From: Mesorhizobium sp. CAU 1732
Lineage (GTDB): Bacteria; Pseudomonadota; Alphaproteobacteria; Rhizobiales; Rhizobiaceae
Direction of reading: 5' to 3'
Assembly (NCBI RefSeq): GCF_039888675.1
Contig: NZ_JBDQQR010000001.1
Span: 2,294,001-2,358,000, forward strand
DNA length: 64,000 nucleotides
The notes under the pieces were generated by a model. The model had not been told where the DNA came from, did not search any database, and was given only the letters and a program-made list of their open reading frames with translations. Shown here one piece after another: positions 18,525 through 26,194 of this stretch (the first letter of the stretch is position 1; the number at the start of each line of letters is the position of its first letter). A program made the translations under genes and the position numbers.

Positions 18525-19181
18525 ATGGCGACGATAAGTGAAAGAGCCGCGGTGATCTGGCGGGAGCTTGCGGCGCGATTTGTAGCGCGCAACAACGAGG
18601 GGCCAATCGACACGATAGCGGGACTGGAGGACTTCGCCGCGACGCGATCAGCTTTCGTGGCGCAGAAGAAACTCTATGGCTATCTGAAGACGCGCATGGG
18701 CACCAGCTACAGAACCATGTTCGAAAACGATGTCTTTATTCAATCGGTCAACATCGCGAAGATGCATGTATACGCCGCGTGCCTGTCGGACCTGACCATT
18801 CACTGCGTCGCCAAGGCGCTTTCGGGCCATGCGATAACGACCGCGGATCGCGAGCGGACCGCGACGTCGTGTTATCGATCGGGCATCGAGCAGAATGCCG
18901 ACCACGCGCCGAGTCAAGAGGCGGTGGCTGAATGGTTGGCGGCCTTCGACAAACGGCTTGGCACGATCCACTGGGAAAACGCGGCCGCCACGGGCGACGT
19001 CTTCGAGCTCAGCCCGAAGGCGCTGGTCAAGTGGGCGCCGATCGCAAATGAGCTGAAGAAATACGATGCCGAAATCGTTCTCAACTCGGTCCGCTTCGCG
19101 TGGAACGAGGTGCGGACCGACTTCCGCACACGCCTCGACGCGGAAGCCATACAGGACGAGATCGAGGTCGATCGTCCCTGA
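18525..19181 (+). CDS. Uncharacterised protein, predicted helical
   Basis: I do not recognise this 218-residue protein. It has no signal peptide, membrane segment or known catalytic motif and looks soluble and mainly alpha-helical. Its composition and codon use match the neighbours. ATG at 18525 follows a GGAGGGAGG ribosome-binding site, so it is very likely a real gene. It is transcribed alone, divergent from the symporter and convergent with glnA. The blocks KKLYGYLKTRMGTSYRTMF and VLNSVRFAWNEVRTDFRTRL could be used to search for relatives. Confidence 0.8.
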   Translation: MATISERAAVIWRELAARFVARNNEGPIDTIAGLEDFAATRSAFVAQKKLYGYLKTRMGTSYRTMFENDVFIQSVNIAKMHVYAACLSDLTIHCVAKALSGHAITTADRERTATSCYRSGIEQNADHAPSQEAVAEWLAAFDKRLGTIHWENAAATGDVFELSPKALVKWAPIANELKKYDAEIVLNSVRFAWNEVRTDFRTRLDAEAIQDEIEVDRP

Positions 19182-19205
19182 CGTCGTTTTGCCGCGCCGT
19201 TCGAC

Positions 19206-19240
19206 GAAAAAACCCGCCGGATCGCGCCGGCGGGTTTGTC
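19206..19240 (-). terminator. Bidirectional terminator between unknown gene and glnA
   Basis: Arms AAACCCGCCGG (19210-19220) and CCGGCGGGTTT (19227-19237) with a 6-base loop. On the minus strand six T follow the stem, giving a strong terminator for glnA. On the plus strand the T run is short but could serve the convergent gene. Confidence 0.85.
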
Positions 19241-19263
19241 GTCTCAGGCGATCGCTTGAACGA

Positions 19264-20673
19264 TCAGACCGAGTAGTACATGTCGAACTCGACCGGATGC
19301 GGCGTCATTTCGAAGCGCATCACCTCGGCCATCTTCAGCTCGATGTAAGCATCGATCTGGTCGTCGTCGAACACGCCGCCGGCCTTGAGGAACCCGCGAT
19401 CCTTGTCGAGGCTCTGGAGCGCTTCGCGCAAGCTACCGCAGACGGTCGGGATCTTCTTGAGCTCCTTCGGCGGCAGGTCGTACAGATCCTTGTCCATCGG
19501 CTGGCCGGGATGGATCTTGTTCTTGATGCCGTCGAGGCCTGCCATCAGGAGAGCCGCAAAAGCGAGGTAGGGGTTCGCGCCCGGATCGGGGAAACGAACC
19601 TCGACGCGCTTTGCCTTCGGGTTCGAGCCGAACGGAATGCGGCACGAGGCGGAGCGGTTGCGGGCCGAGTAGGCGAGCAGGACGGGGGCTTCATAGCCCG
19701 GCACCAGACGCTTGTAGGAGTTGGTGAGCGGGTTGGTGAACGCATTCACCGCCTTGGCGTGCTTGATGACGCCGCCGATGAAGAACAGGCAGTTCTCGGA
19801 AAGACCGGCATATTCGTTGCCGGCGAAGGTCGGCTTGCCATCCTTCCAGATCGACATGTGGACGTGCATGCCCGAGCCGTTGTCGCCGAAGACGGGCTTC
19901 GGCATGAAGGTCGCCGTCTTGCCATAGGCGTTGGCGACCTGGTGCACGACGTACTTGTAGAGCAGCATCTTGTCGGCGTTGCGGGTCAGCGCATCGAACT
20001 TGACGCCGAGCTCGTGCTGAGCGGCAGCCACTTCGTGGTGGTGTTTCTCGACGCGCACGCCCATCTCGGTCAGGACCGTCAGCATTTCGGAGCGCATGTC
20101 CTGGCACGAGTCGATCGGCGGGACCGGGAAGTAGCCGCCCTTGACGCGCGGACGGTGGCCCAGATTGCCGGTCTCGTAGTCGGTGTCGTCGTTGGACGGC
20201 AGCTCGCTCGAGTCCAGCTTGAAGCCGGTGTTGTACGGGTCGGCCTTGTACTTGACGTCGTCGAAGACGAAGAATTCGGCTTCCGGACCGACGAAGATCG
20301 TGTCGCCGATGCCTTCCGCCTTCATGTAGGCCTCGGCCTTCTTGGCGGTGCCGCGCGGATCGCGGTTGTAGGACTCGCCCGAGACCGGATCGAGAATGTC
20401 GCACAGGATGACCATGGTCGACTGCGCGAAGAACGGGTCCATGTGGACCGTCTCTGTGTCGGGCATCAGGACCATGTCGGACTCGTTGATCGCCTTCCAG
20501 CCGGCGATCGAGGAGCCGTCGAACATGACGCCGTCGGCGAACATGTCCTCATCGACTTCCGCGATGTCCATCGTGACGTGCTGAAGCTTGCCCTTCGGGT
20601 CGGTGAAGCGCAGGTCGACGAACTTTACGTCGTTGTCCTTGATCTGCTTCAGAATGTCTTTTGCCGTCGTCAT
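19264..20673 (-). CDS. glnA: Glutamine synthetase type I
   Basis: Condenses glutamate and ammonia with ATP hydrolysis; a dodecameric cytoplasmic enzyme central to nitrogen assimilation. The 469-residue protein has [20 protein letters not shown] near residue 15, the [12 protein letters not shown] block, [17 protein letters not shown] near 265 and the adenylylation-site Tyr398 in DLYDLPP, so GlnE-type regulation is likely. It lies 53 bases downstream of glnB in one operon. Confidence 0.98.
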   Translation of the reverse strand: MTTAKDILKQIKDNDVKFVDLRFTDPKGKLQHVTMDIAEVDEDMFADGVMFDGSSIAGWKAINESDMVLMPDTETVHMDPFFAQSTMVILCDILDPVSGESYNRDPRGTAKKAEAYMKAEGIGDTIFVGPEAEFFVFDDVKYKADPYNTGFKLDSSELPSNDDTDYETGNLGHRPRVKGGYFPVPPIDSCQDMRSEMLTVLTEMGVRVEKHHHEVAAAQHELGVKFDALTRNADKMLLYKYVVHQVANAYGKTATFMPKPVFGDNGSGMHVHMSIWKDGKPTFAGNEYAGLSENCLFFIGGVIKHAKAVNAFTNPLTNSYKRLVPGYEAPVLLAYSARNRSASCRIPFGSNPKAKRVEVRFPDPGANPYLAFAALLMAGLDGIKNKIHPGQPMDKDLYDLPPKELKKIPTVCGSLREALQSLDKDRGFLKAGGVFDDDQIDAYIELKMAEVMRFEMTPHPVEFDMYYSV

Positions 20674-20726
20674 ATCATGTTTCCCTGTAGTGACATTGCA
20701 AGATTGAGTGGTTGGCCGGCGGGCCG

Positions 20727-21197
<471 letters not shown>

Positions 21198-21227
21198 TCA
21201 TCCGGCGATGCGGCGAGACGATTTGCA

Positions 21228-21250
21228 TGGTCCGATACAGGCACGGACCA
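21228..21250. promoter_or_regulatory. Inverted repeat upstream of glnBA, possible activator site
   Basis: Perfect 7-base arms TGGTCCG (21228-21234) and CGGACCA (21244-21250) are separated by 9 bases, about 100 bases upstream of the sigma54 core. This is the right place for an enhancer-binding protein such as NtrC, but it does not closely match the textbook GCACC-N5-GGTGC NtrC box. It could equally act on the divergent nnrDE gene. Confidence 0.4.
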
Positions 21251-21307
21251 ATGTTCGCATAATGAAGAGTGATGAAAATATGCGCAACCTGCGCGAGGAA
21301 TAGGCAG

Positions 21308-22843
21308 ATGCGCGAACGGGCACGACGACACGGCCTCGAATTGCTGACGCCGCAGGAGATGGCGCAAGCCGATCGCCTGACGGTCGAGGGCGGCCTGCTC
21401 GACGGCTACGGGCTGATGCTGCGCGCCGGGCGCGCCGTTATGGACGCGGTGCTGCGACGCTATCCGCAAGCGCCGTCTTTCGACGTCCTGTGCGGTCCGG
21501 GAAACAATGGCGGCGACGGCTATGTCGTGGCGCGGCTCCTCCACGAGGCTGGCTGCGCGGTCCGCGTCTGGGCGGATGGCGCGCCGAAGGCCGGGACCGA
21601 CGCGGCGATTGCCGCATCCGACTGCACCGTGCCGGCGCGACCGCTGGCGGACTTCGTCCCGGTATCCACCGCGCTCGTCATCGACGCTCTCTACGGCGCC
21701 GGCCTGGCGCGTGCGCTTGGCGGTCAAGCCGCAAGCGTGGCCGAAGCCTGCAACGCCGCCGACGCGACGGTTCTGTCGATCGACCTGCCGTCCGGCATCG
21801 CGGGGGAAAGTGGCATTGCCACCGGAGCAGCATTTCGCGCCACCATGACCGTCACCTTCTTTCGGCGCAAGCCGGGGCATGTGCTGGAGCCCGGCCGCAC
21901 CGCCTGCGGTGAGCTGCTGGTGAAGGATATCGGCATCGGCGAGGATACGCTCGACACGATCCGCCCCGCCGCCTTCGCCAACGGGCCGGACCTCTGGCGG
22001 CCGAAATTTCCACGCCCGAGCCGCGAGCAGCACAAATATTCGCGCGGCCATGTCGGGGTGTTTTCCGGCGGGCCGACCGGGACGGGTGCGGCGCGCCTGT
22101 CGGCACTGGCCGCCGCGCGCGCAGGCGCAGGCGCCGTCACGGTCCTGTCGCCGCCCGACGCTCTGCTCGTCAACGCGGCGCACCTGACGTCGATCATGCT
22201 GAAGCGCCTGGGCAGCGCCGACGATCTGCGCGAGATGCTTGCCAAGCGCCCGCCCGATGCCTGGGTGCTGGGACCGGCGTTCGGCGATTTTGCGCGCCTG
22301 CGCCAGATGGCGCTGGCGCTGCTGGACCATGCCGGGCGCGGAACGCTCGTGCTGGACGCGGATGGCATCACGGCGTTCCGGGACGAACCGGACGCCCTGT
22401 TCGAGGCGGCGCGGCGTTCCGGCCTCGATCTCGTGCTGACGCCGCACGAAGGCGAGTTCGGGAGGCTGTTCCCCGATATCGGAAGCGATGCCGTCGCGTC
22501 GAAACTGGAGCGCGCGCGCGGTGCTGCTGCACGGGCCGGAGCGGTGGTCGTCTATAAGGGGCCAGACACGGTCATAGCGGCACCGGATGGCCGTGCCGCC
22601 GTCAACGTCAACGGCGTGCCGTGGCTGGCGACCGCGGGCTCGGGCGACGTGCTGGCAGGATTGATCGCGGGGCTGGCCGCCCAGCGTATGCCGGCGTTCG
22701 AGGCCGCCTGCGCCGCCGTGTGGATCCACGCGGAGGCCGCAGCGCAATTCGGCCCGGGACTGATCGCGGAGGATTTGCCGTCTCTTGTGCCGAATGTTCT
22801 CCGTGACCTGATCCGGGACGCTCATCAATCCACGCGTTTCTGA
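21308..22843 (+). CDS. nnr: Bifunctional NAD(P)HX epimerase / ADP-dependent NAD(P)HX dehydratase
   Basis: Repairs hydrated NADH/NADPH. The 511-residue fusion has the YjeF N-terminal epimerase domain first, with the phosphate loop GPGNNGGDGYVVARLL near residue 60. The ribokinase-like dehydratase domain follows, with HVGVFSGGPTGTGAARLSAL, VLTPHEGEFGRLFP and the catalytic GSGDVLAGLIAGLAAQ near residue 445. ATG at 21308 has a GAGGAA site; the frame is open 13 codons further. The 3' end overlaps the convergent DUF72 gene by 19 bases. Confidence 0.95.
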   Translation: MRERARRHGLELLTPQEMAQADRLTVEGGLLDGYGLMLRAGRAVMDAVLRRYPQAPSFDVLCGPGNNGGDGYVVARLLHEAGCAVRVWADGAPKAGTDAAIAASDCTVPARPLADFVPVSTALVIDALYGAGLARALGGQAASVAEACNAADATVLSIDLPSGIAGESGIATGAAFRATMTVTFFRRKPGHVLEPGRTACGELLVKDIGIGEDTLDTIRPAAFANGPDLWRPKFPRPSREQHKYSRGHVGVFSGGPTGTGAARLSALAAARAGAGAVTVLSPPDALLVNAAHLTSIMLKRLGSADDLREMLAKRPPDAWVLGPAFGDFARLRQMALALLDHAGRGTLVLDADGITAFRDEPDALFEAARRSGLDLVLTPHEGEFGRLFPDIGSDAVASKLERARGAAARAGAVVVYKGPDTVIAAPDGRAAVNVNGVPWLATAGSGDVLAGLIAGLAAQRMPAFEAACAAVWIHAEAAAQFGPGLIAEDLPSLVPNVLRDLIRDAHQSTRF

Positions 22844-23628
22844 AGCGCGATGGCGCCGAAGGGCGCCCGGACTTTTCCTTCCGTGATGAAGTAGACGAAC
22901 ACGTCGCGCGGCTTTTTCGCGGCCGGTTTTGTATCCCCGGCATAGGGCAGGTCGTCGGGCTGCCCGCCTTCCGCCCACAGTTTCGTGCGCGCAGCCCAGC
23001 CGTCGAGTTCTTTGTCCGTGTAGCAATCCGGGTTGTCGTCGCTGCCGCGCTGGAGGCGCGCATAGACGAAGTCGCCCGTGATGTCGGCGACCTCCGGATA
23101 GGTGTTGTGATGGGCGTAGACGATGGCGACCTTGTGCTTGCGTGCCAGCGCGACGAAGTCGGGCGCGACAAAACTGTCGTTGCGGACCTCGACCGCATGG
23201 CGCAGCGCAACGCCATCCTGCTTTTCGGGCAGGAGAGCGAGGAAAGCGCCGAAATCGTCCGCGACGAATTTTTTGGTCGGCGCGAACTGCCAGACGATCG
23301 GACCGAGCTTGTCGCCAAGTTCCGAAACGCCGGAGTCGAGGAAACGCTGAACGGATTCGCCCGCCTCGGCCAGCACGCGGCGATTGGTGGAAAAGCGGAT
23401 CGCCTTGAGCGCGAAGACGAAATCGTCGGGCGTATCGCCCGCCCATTTGGCGAAGGTGGCGGGCTTGAAGGTCGAATAATAGGTGCCGTTGACCTCGATC
23501 GTCTTCACCTGCCGGCTGGCATATTGAAGCTGCTTCGCCTTCGAAAGCTTGTCGGGATAGAACGTGCCTTCCCAAGGCTCGAAGGTCCAGCCGCCCATGC
23601 CTGCGCGGATTTTGCCGGAACTGGTCAT
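22825..23628 (-). CDS. DUF72 family protein
   Basis: A 267-residue TIM-barrel-type DUF72 (YecE-like) protein with the family blocks IRAGMGGWTFEPWEGTFYP at the N-terminus, VNGTYYSTFKPATFAKWA near 50, VEVRNDSF near 145 and FVYARLQRG near 185. The biochemical function is unknown; some relatives bind nucleotides. ATG at 23628 gives the usual start and the longer upstream frame is noncoding. Its 3' end overlaps nnrDE. Confidence 0.9.
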   Translation of the reverse strand: MTSSGKIRAGMGGWTFEPWEGTFYPDKLSKAKQLQYASRQVKTIEVNGTYYSTFKPATFAKWAGDTPDDFVFALKAIRFSTNRRVLAEAGESVQRFLDSGVSELGDKLGPIVWQFAPTKKFVADDFGAFLALLPEKQDGVALRHAVEVRNDSFVAPDFVALARKHKVAIVYAHHNTYPEVADITGDFVYARLQRGSDDNPDCYTDKELDGWAARTKLWAEGGQPDDLPYAGDTKPAAKKPRDVFVYFITEGKVRAPFGAIALQKRVD

Positions 23629-23773
23629 TCGAATACATTCTCCGATTTGCCCGCAAGCGGTGCGGCCGTCCGATGTGTCCGCAAAGCATTGGCCGGCGTG
23701 CCGGGGTTTGTCCACCCGCGGCCCGGACCATGCTGACAGAAGCTGGTGTGAAAGACAGGAAATCCGCCTGTCA

Positions 23774-24619
23774 TCAGGACGTGTCGGGGGGCACGTTGGG
23801 GCCCTCGAGCGCCCAGAGGGCGAGTTCGTGGAGCTCGCCCAGGACATGGTGGACCTCATGGACCTGCCGCCGACCCTTGGCGCGGTGCCGGCCGGGCGGT
23901 TGTCCGGGCCGCAGCGGCCAGATTCGGCCGACGATGCGGGGATTTGCACTGCGACTCTGCTGTTCCCGGTGCTGAGCGGCTGCGGCGTCGCGGCCCTTGT
24001 TTTGCGCGCCTACGGCGTCGCGGGCAGCCGTCCAGCGCGCGAAGCGCCGCGCATGGCCCGGCAGGTCGTCCAGTGCCGAGGCGAGGGCGGACAGGCGCAG
24101 GGTGAGACGCGCGGTGTCGATGGGGTCGCCGGCCATGGGCGGACGGCGCACTGCTACGGGAAACGGGACCGTGAAGCCCGGCACGCAGATGCGCGGCACG
24201 GCGCTCGGTGTCGGCCGGCGGGGCGTTTGCCGTGGCAGCGGATCGAAGAGGGGCAGGGTCAGGGACCGTGGACCTGCGGGTTTACCCCCAGCGCTTGCCC
24301 CTGTCTTGCCCAGGACGATGGGTTCCGGCCTGCGCGGGCGCGGCGGAGGCAAGAGCAAACCACGCGCGACCAGGATAATCAGCCGCCGCGTGGCGGACTC
24401 GGCCGGACGCAGCAGCCGCAGCACGGCGCGGTGAAGATGGCGCGGCAGGGTTGAACAAGCCCAGCCTTCGGCTATGGCTTCGGGCGTTCGTTCGCTCGGA
24501 AAGCCAAATCGTTGGCTTTCCGTCCCGCTGCGCGGACCGCTCCTCACCATGGCGACGAGCATGGCAAGAATGCGATGCAGCGCCACGCGATTTCGCTCGA
24601 TTGCCTTGTCCCAATCCAT
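23774..24619 (-). CDS. Conserved rhizobial hypothetical protein with palindromic insert
   Basis: Function unknown. The 281-residue protein begins MDWDKAIERNRVALHRILAM directly after a perfect AAGGAGG site, so the gene is real and the plus-strand frames over it are shadows. Arg/Pro-rich sequence follows (LPRHLHRAVLRLLRPAESATRRLIILVARGLLLP), then DDPIDT-like and LASALDDLPGHARRFARW blocks and a C-terminus HEVHHVLGELHELALWALE. From memory, relatives occur across Hyphomicrobiales without a known role. Residues 26-55 look like an in-frame palindromic insertion (24455-24544). Confidence 0.78.
   Translation of the reverse strand: MDWDKAIERNRVALHRILAMLVAMVRSGPRSGTESQRFGFPSERTPEAIAEGWACSTLPRHLHRAVLRLLRPAESATRRLIILVARGLLLPPPRPRRPEPIVLGKTGASAGGKPAGPRSLTLPLFDPLPRQTPRRPTPSAVPRICVPGFTVPFPVAVRRPPMAGDPIDTARLTLRLSALASALDDLPGHARRFARWTAARDAVGAQNKGRDAAAAQHREQQSRSANPRIVGRIWPLRPGQPPGRHRAKGRRQVHEVHHVLGELHELALWALEGPNVPPDTS
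24455..24544. repeat. Palindromic element inserted in-frame in a coding region
   Basis: The core is a perfect 24-base palindrome with arms GGAAAGCCAA (24498-24507) and TTGGCTTTCC (24512-24521) around ATCG. The flanks are rich in Ser/Arg/Glu/Pro-type codons unlike the rest of the gene. It encodes residues 26-55, which break an otherwise continuous N-terminal helical region. The behaviour resembles the Rickettsia palindromic elements that insert in genes without shifting frame. Boundaries are estimates. Confidence 0.5.
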
Positions 24620-24759
24620 CACCGCCTCCTTCAACACGGCGGGATTATCGCGCGGGTTGAAGGGGTGTGGATATCTTTTAGGACGTTCGACGGATGGACG
24701 CGGTCAAGCCCGTCAGGCGACAGGCAGGGAGTGGAAGGCAAGCGGTCCGCCGGGCTGAG

Positions 24760-25179
24760 TCAGGGCGCTTGCTTTTCCAGCGCGTTCACCATGTTTGCTC
24801 TCCAATCGGGATCGCGCTGCCAGCGCTCCAGGACAGATTGAGGAAGGCGCAAGGTCACGGGCTGTTTCGGATCATCGCTCTTCGGGCGACCGCGAGATCG
24901 CTGGATGCTTTCGTATAGATCGGGGAGTGCGTCCTTGAATGGCTTTGCCTTCGACATGTCCGCTTTCGTAAGGGGGCGTTCAATTTCAGGATCAGGTCCG
25001 ATCAGTTCGCCGGTGGCGTTGTCCACCCACCAGCCGTCATCGTCCTGATGGACGCCGCCTGCCTTGATCAGCGCCTTCATCTCGCTGTCGTATACCTCCC
25101 ATCGCCGCTGCATCTCAGCAGCGTCTTGCTCGGTATCCCCGAGGTCTTTGGTCACGAAGGTAGGCCATTTGCGGGTCAT
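24760..25179 (-). CDS. brnA: BrnA family antitoxin
   Basis: Antitoxin of a BrnT/BrnA type II pair: it neutralises BrnT and represses the operon through a ribbon-helix-helix domain. The domain is visible at the C-terminus (KQPVTLRLPQSVLERWQRDP). The N-terminal region (ALIKAGGVHQDDDGWWVDNA, PLTKADMSKAKPFKDALPDL) is the longer rhizobial form, 139 residues in all. Its ATG overlaps the brnT stop by 4 bases, so translation is coupled. Confidence 0.88.
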   Translation of the reverse strand: MTRKWPTFVTKDLGDTEQDAAEMQRRWEVYDSEMKALIKAGGVHQDDDGWWVDNATGELIGPDPEIERPLTKADMSKAKPFKDALPDLYESIQRSRGRPKSDDPKQPVTLRLPQSVLERWQRDPDWRANMVNALEKQAP

Positions 25180-25424
25180 GAGCGGTTCCTTTCAGTCTTG
25201 CTCGCCCGGCGCATGGAGATCACCGAAAGTGCTTCCGAGCCAAGCGGGCGAAACACAACAGCGATGATCGCAACGCCTTCGAGTTCACCCACAGCGAGGT
25301 AGCGGCCGATTCTGGTATCCTTGATACGTGCGGTCTCGAAGAACTCGACGGTGAGGGAAGCGAAGTCCATGCCGTGCTTGGCAAGGTTGGTCTGACGCTT
25401 CTGTTCGTCCCACACGATCTTCAC
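25176..25424 (-). CDS. brnT: BrnT family ribonuclease toxin
   Basis: RelE-fold toxin that cleaves RNA when released from BrnA. The 82-residue protein has the family start IVWDEQKRQTNLAKHGMDF, the middle block EFFETARIKDTRIGRYLAVG and the C-terminal ISMRRASKTERN motif, where the Arg residues are expected to be catalytic. It starts with GTG and has no convincing ribosome-binding site, because a repeat and a candidate -10 box lie directly before it. Toxin-first order is usual for brnTA. Confidence 0.88.
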   Translation of the reverse strand: MKIVWDEQKRQTNLAKHGMDFASLTVEFFETARIKDTRIGRYLAVGELEGVAIIAVVFRPLGSEALSVISMRRASKTERNRS

Positions 25425-25426
25425 GG

Positions 25427-25474
25427 ATTATTCGTACACGCTAATTCGTTGGGCGGCAACATTATTCGTACACG
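25427..25474 (-). promoter_or_regulatory. Direct repeats and promoter of brnTA (probable operator)
   Basis: The 14-base word CGTGTACGAATAAT (minus strand) occurs twice, at 25461-25474 and 25427-25440, 34 bases apart. Between and within them lie TTGCCG and, 17 bases on, TACGAA, a plausible -35/-10 pair whose transcript would begin at or next to the GTG start. The repeats therefore bracket the promoter, which suits autorepression by BrnA. Confidence 0.6.
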
Positions 25475-25535
25475 AAAAACGGAACTGGCTGAACCTGCAC
25501 CCGAAAACCTCCCGGCCATACTGCCGCGTCACGCC

Positions 25536-26162
25536 TCAGGCAGGCGCGAGGAAAGGCTGCGAGATTTCCTGAAAGACCGGCAGCGCCTCCAGCCGGGCGC
25601 AATGGCTCGATAGGGAAGGAAATGCCTGGATGTTGGCGAGATCGGGGTGGGATTCGCGCATATGCCTGACGGAAGCCGCAACTGCGATGTCGGCATGGCC
25701 GATGCGATCTCCGAACCAGAAAGGAGCCGGGCGTGCGCTACGGTCGCTTTCCAGCGCGGCCAGGGTGCCCCGGATTTGCTGCAGACATCGCGTCTCCCAC
25801 TGCGGAGAGGCGGTTTCGTGCAAATGCCGCTCATAAAACAGACTCACCGTCTTGTCGGCAAGTCCGCTCGCCAGAGCCGAAATCTTAAGTGACTGTCTGC
25901 GCTCAGTTCCCGAGCGTGGATGCAGCGCACGATCCGCGGGGATCAGGCTGTCGAGGTGATCCAGGATGGTGACGCTGTCCACGAGCACCTCACCGTCATC
26001 GAGCACCAGCGTCGGCACGCGCGTCAGCGGATTGTAGGCCGCGATCTTGTCCGCGTCGCCGAAGACCGACCAGGGCCGATGCTCGAAGGGCAGGTCGCAG
26101 AGCCGCAACGCGATGCCGACGCGGCGCACGAAGGACGAATCGTATTGTCCGATCAGAATCAT
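25536..26162 (-). CDS. Glutathione S-transferase family protein
   Basis: A 208-residue GST. The N-terminal thioredoxin-like domain runs from MILIGQYDSSFVRRVGIALR through VPTLVLDDGEVLVDSVTILD, where the cis-Pro (VPTL) and the D-S pair bind glutathione. The helical C-terminal domain contains FWFGDRIGHADIAVAASVRH. The likely catalytic Ser/Tyr region is YDSSFVRR. The substrate cannot be predicted. It starts at ATG 26162, 32 bases downstream of uvrA, and could be read from the uvrA promoter. Confidence 0.88.
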   Translation of the reverse strand: MILIGQYDSSFVRRVGIALRLCDLPFEHRPWSVFGDADKIAAYNPLTRVPTLVLDDGEVLVDSVTILDHLDSLIPADRALHPRSGTERRQSLKISALASGLADKTVSLFYERHLHETASPQWETRCLQQIRGTLAALESDRSARPAPFWFGDRIGHADIAVAASVRHMRESHPDLANIQAFPSLSSHCARLEALPVFQEISQPFLAPA

Positions 26163-26194
26163 TGGCTATCCCACGCTCAAAAAGGCGCCAGCCG

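Noticed and set aside
23564..24454. Long plus-strand open frame (about 296 codons) over the DUF72 start and the unknown minus-strand gene
   Set aside because: No ribosome-binding site, low-complexity Arg/Gly product and no family blocks. The opposite strand has a gene with a perfect AAGGAGG site and conserved N-terminus.
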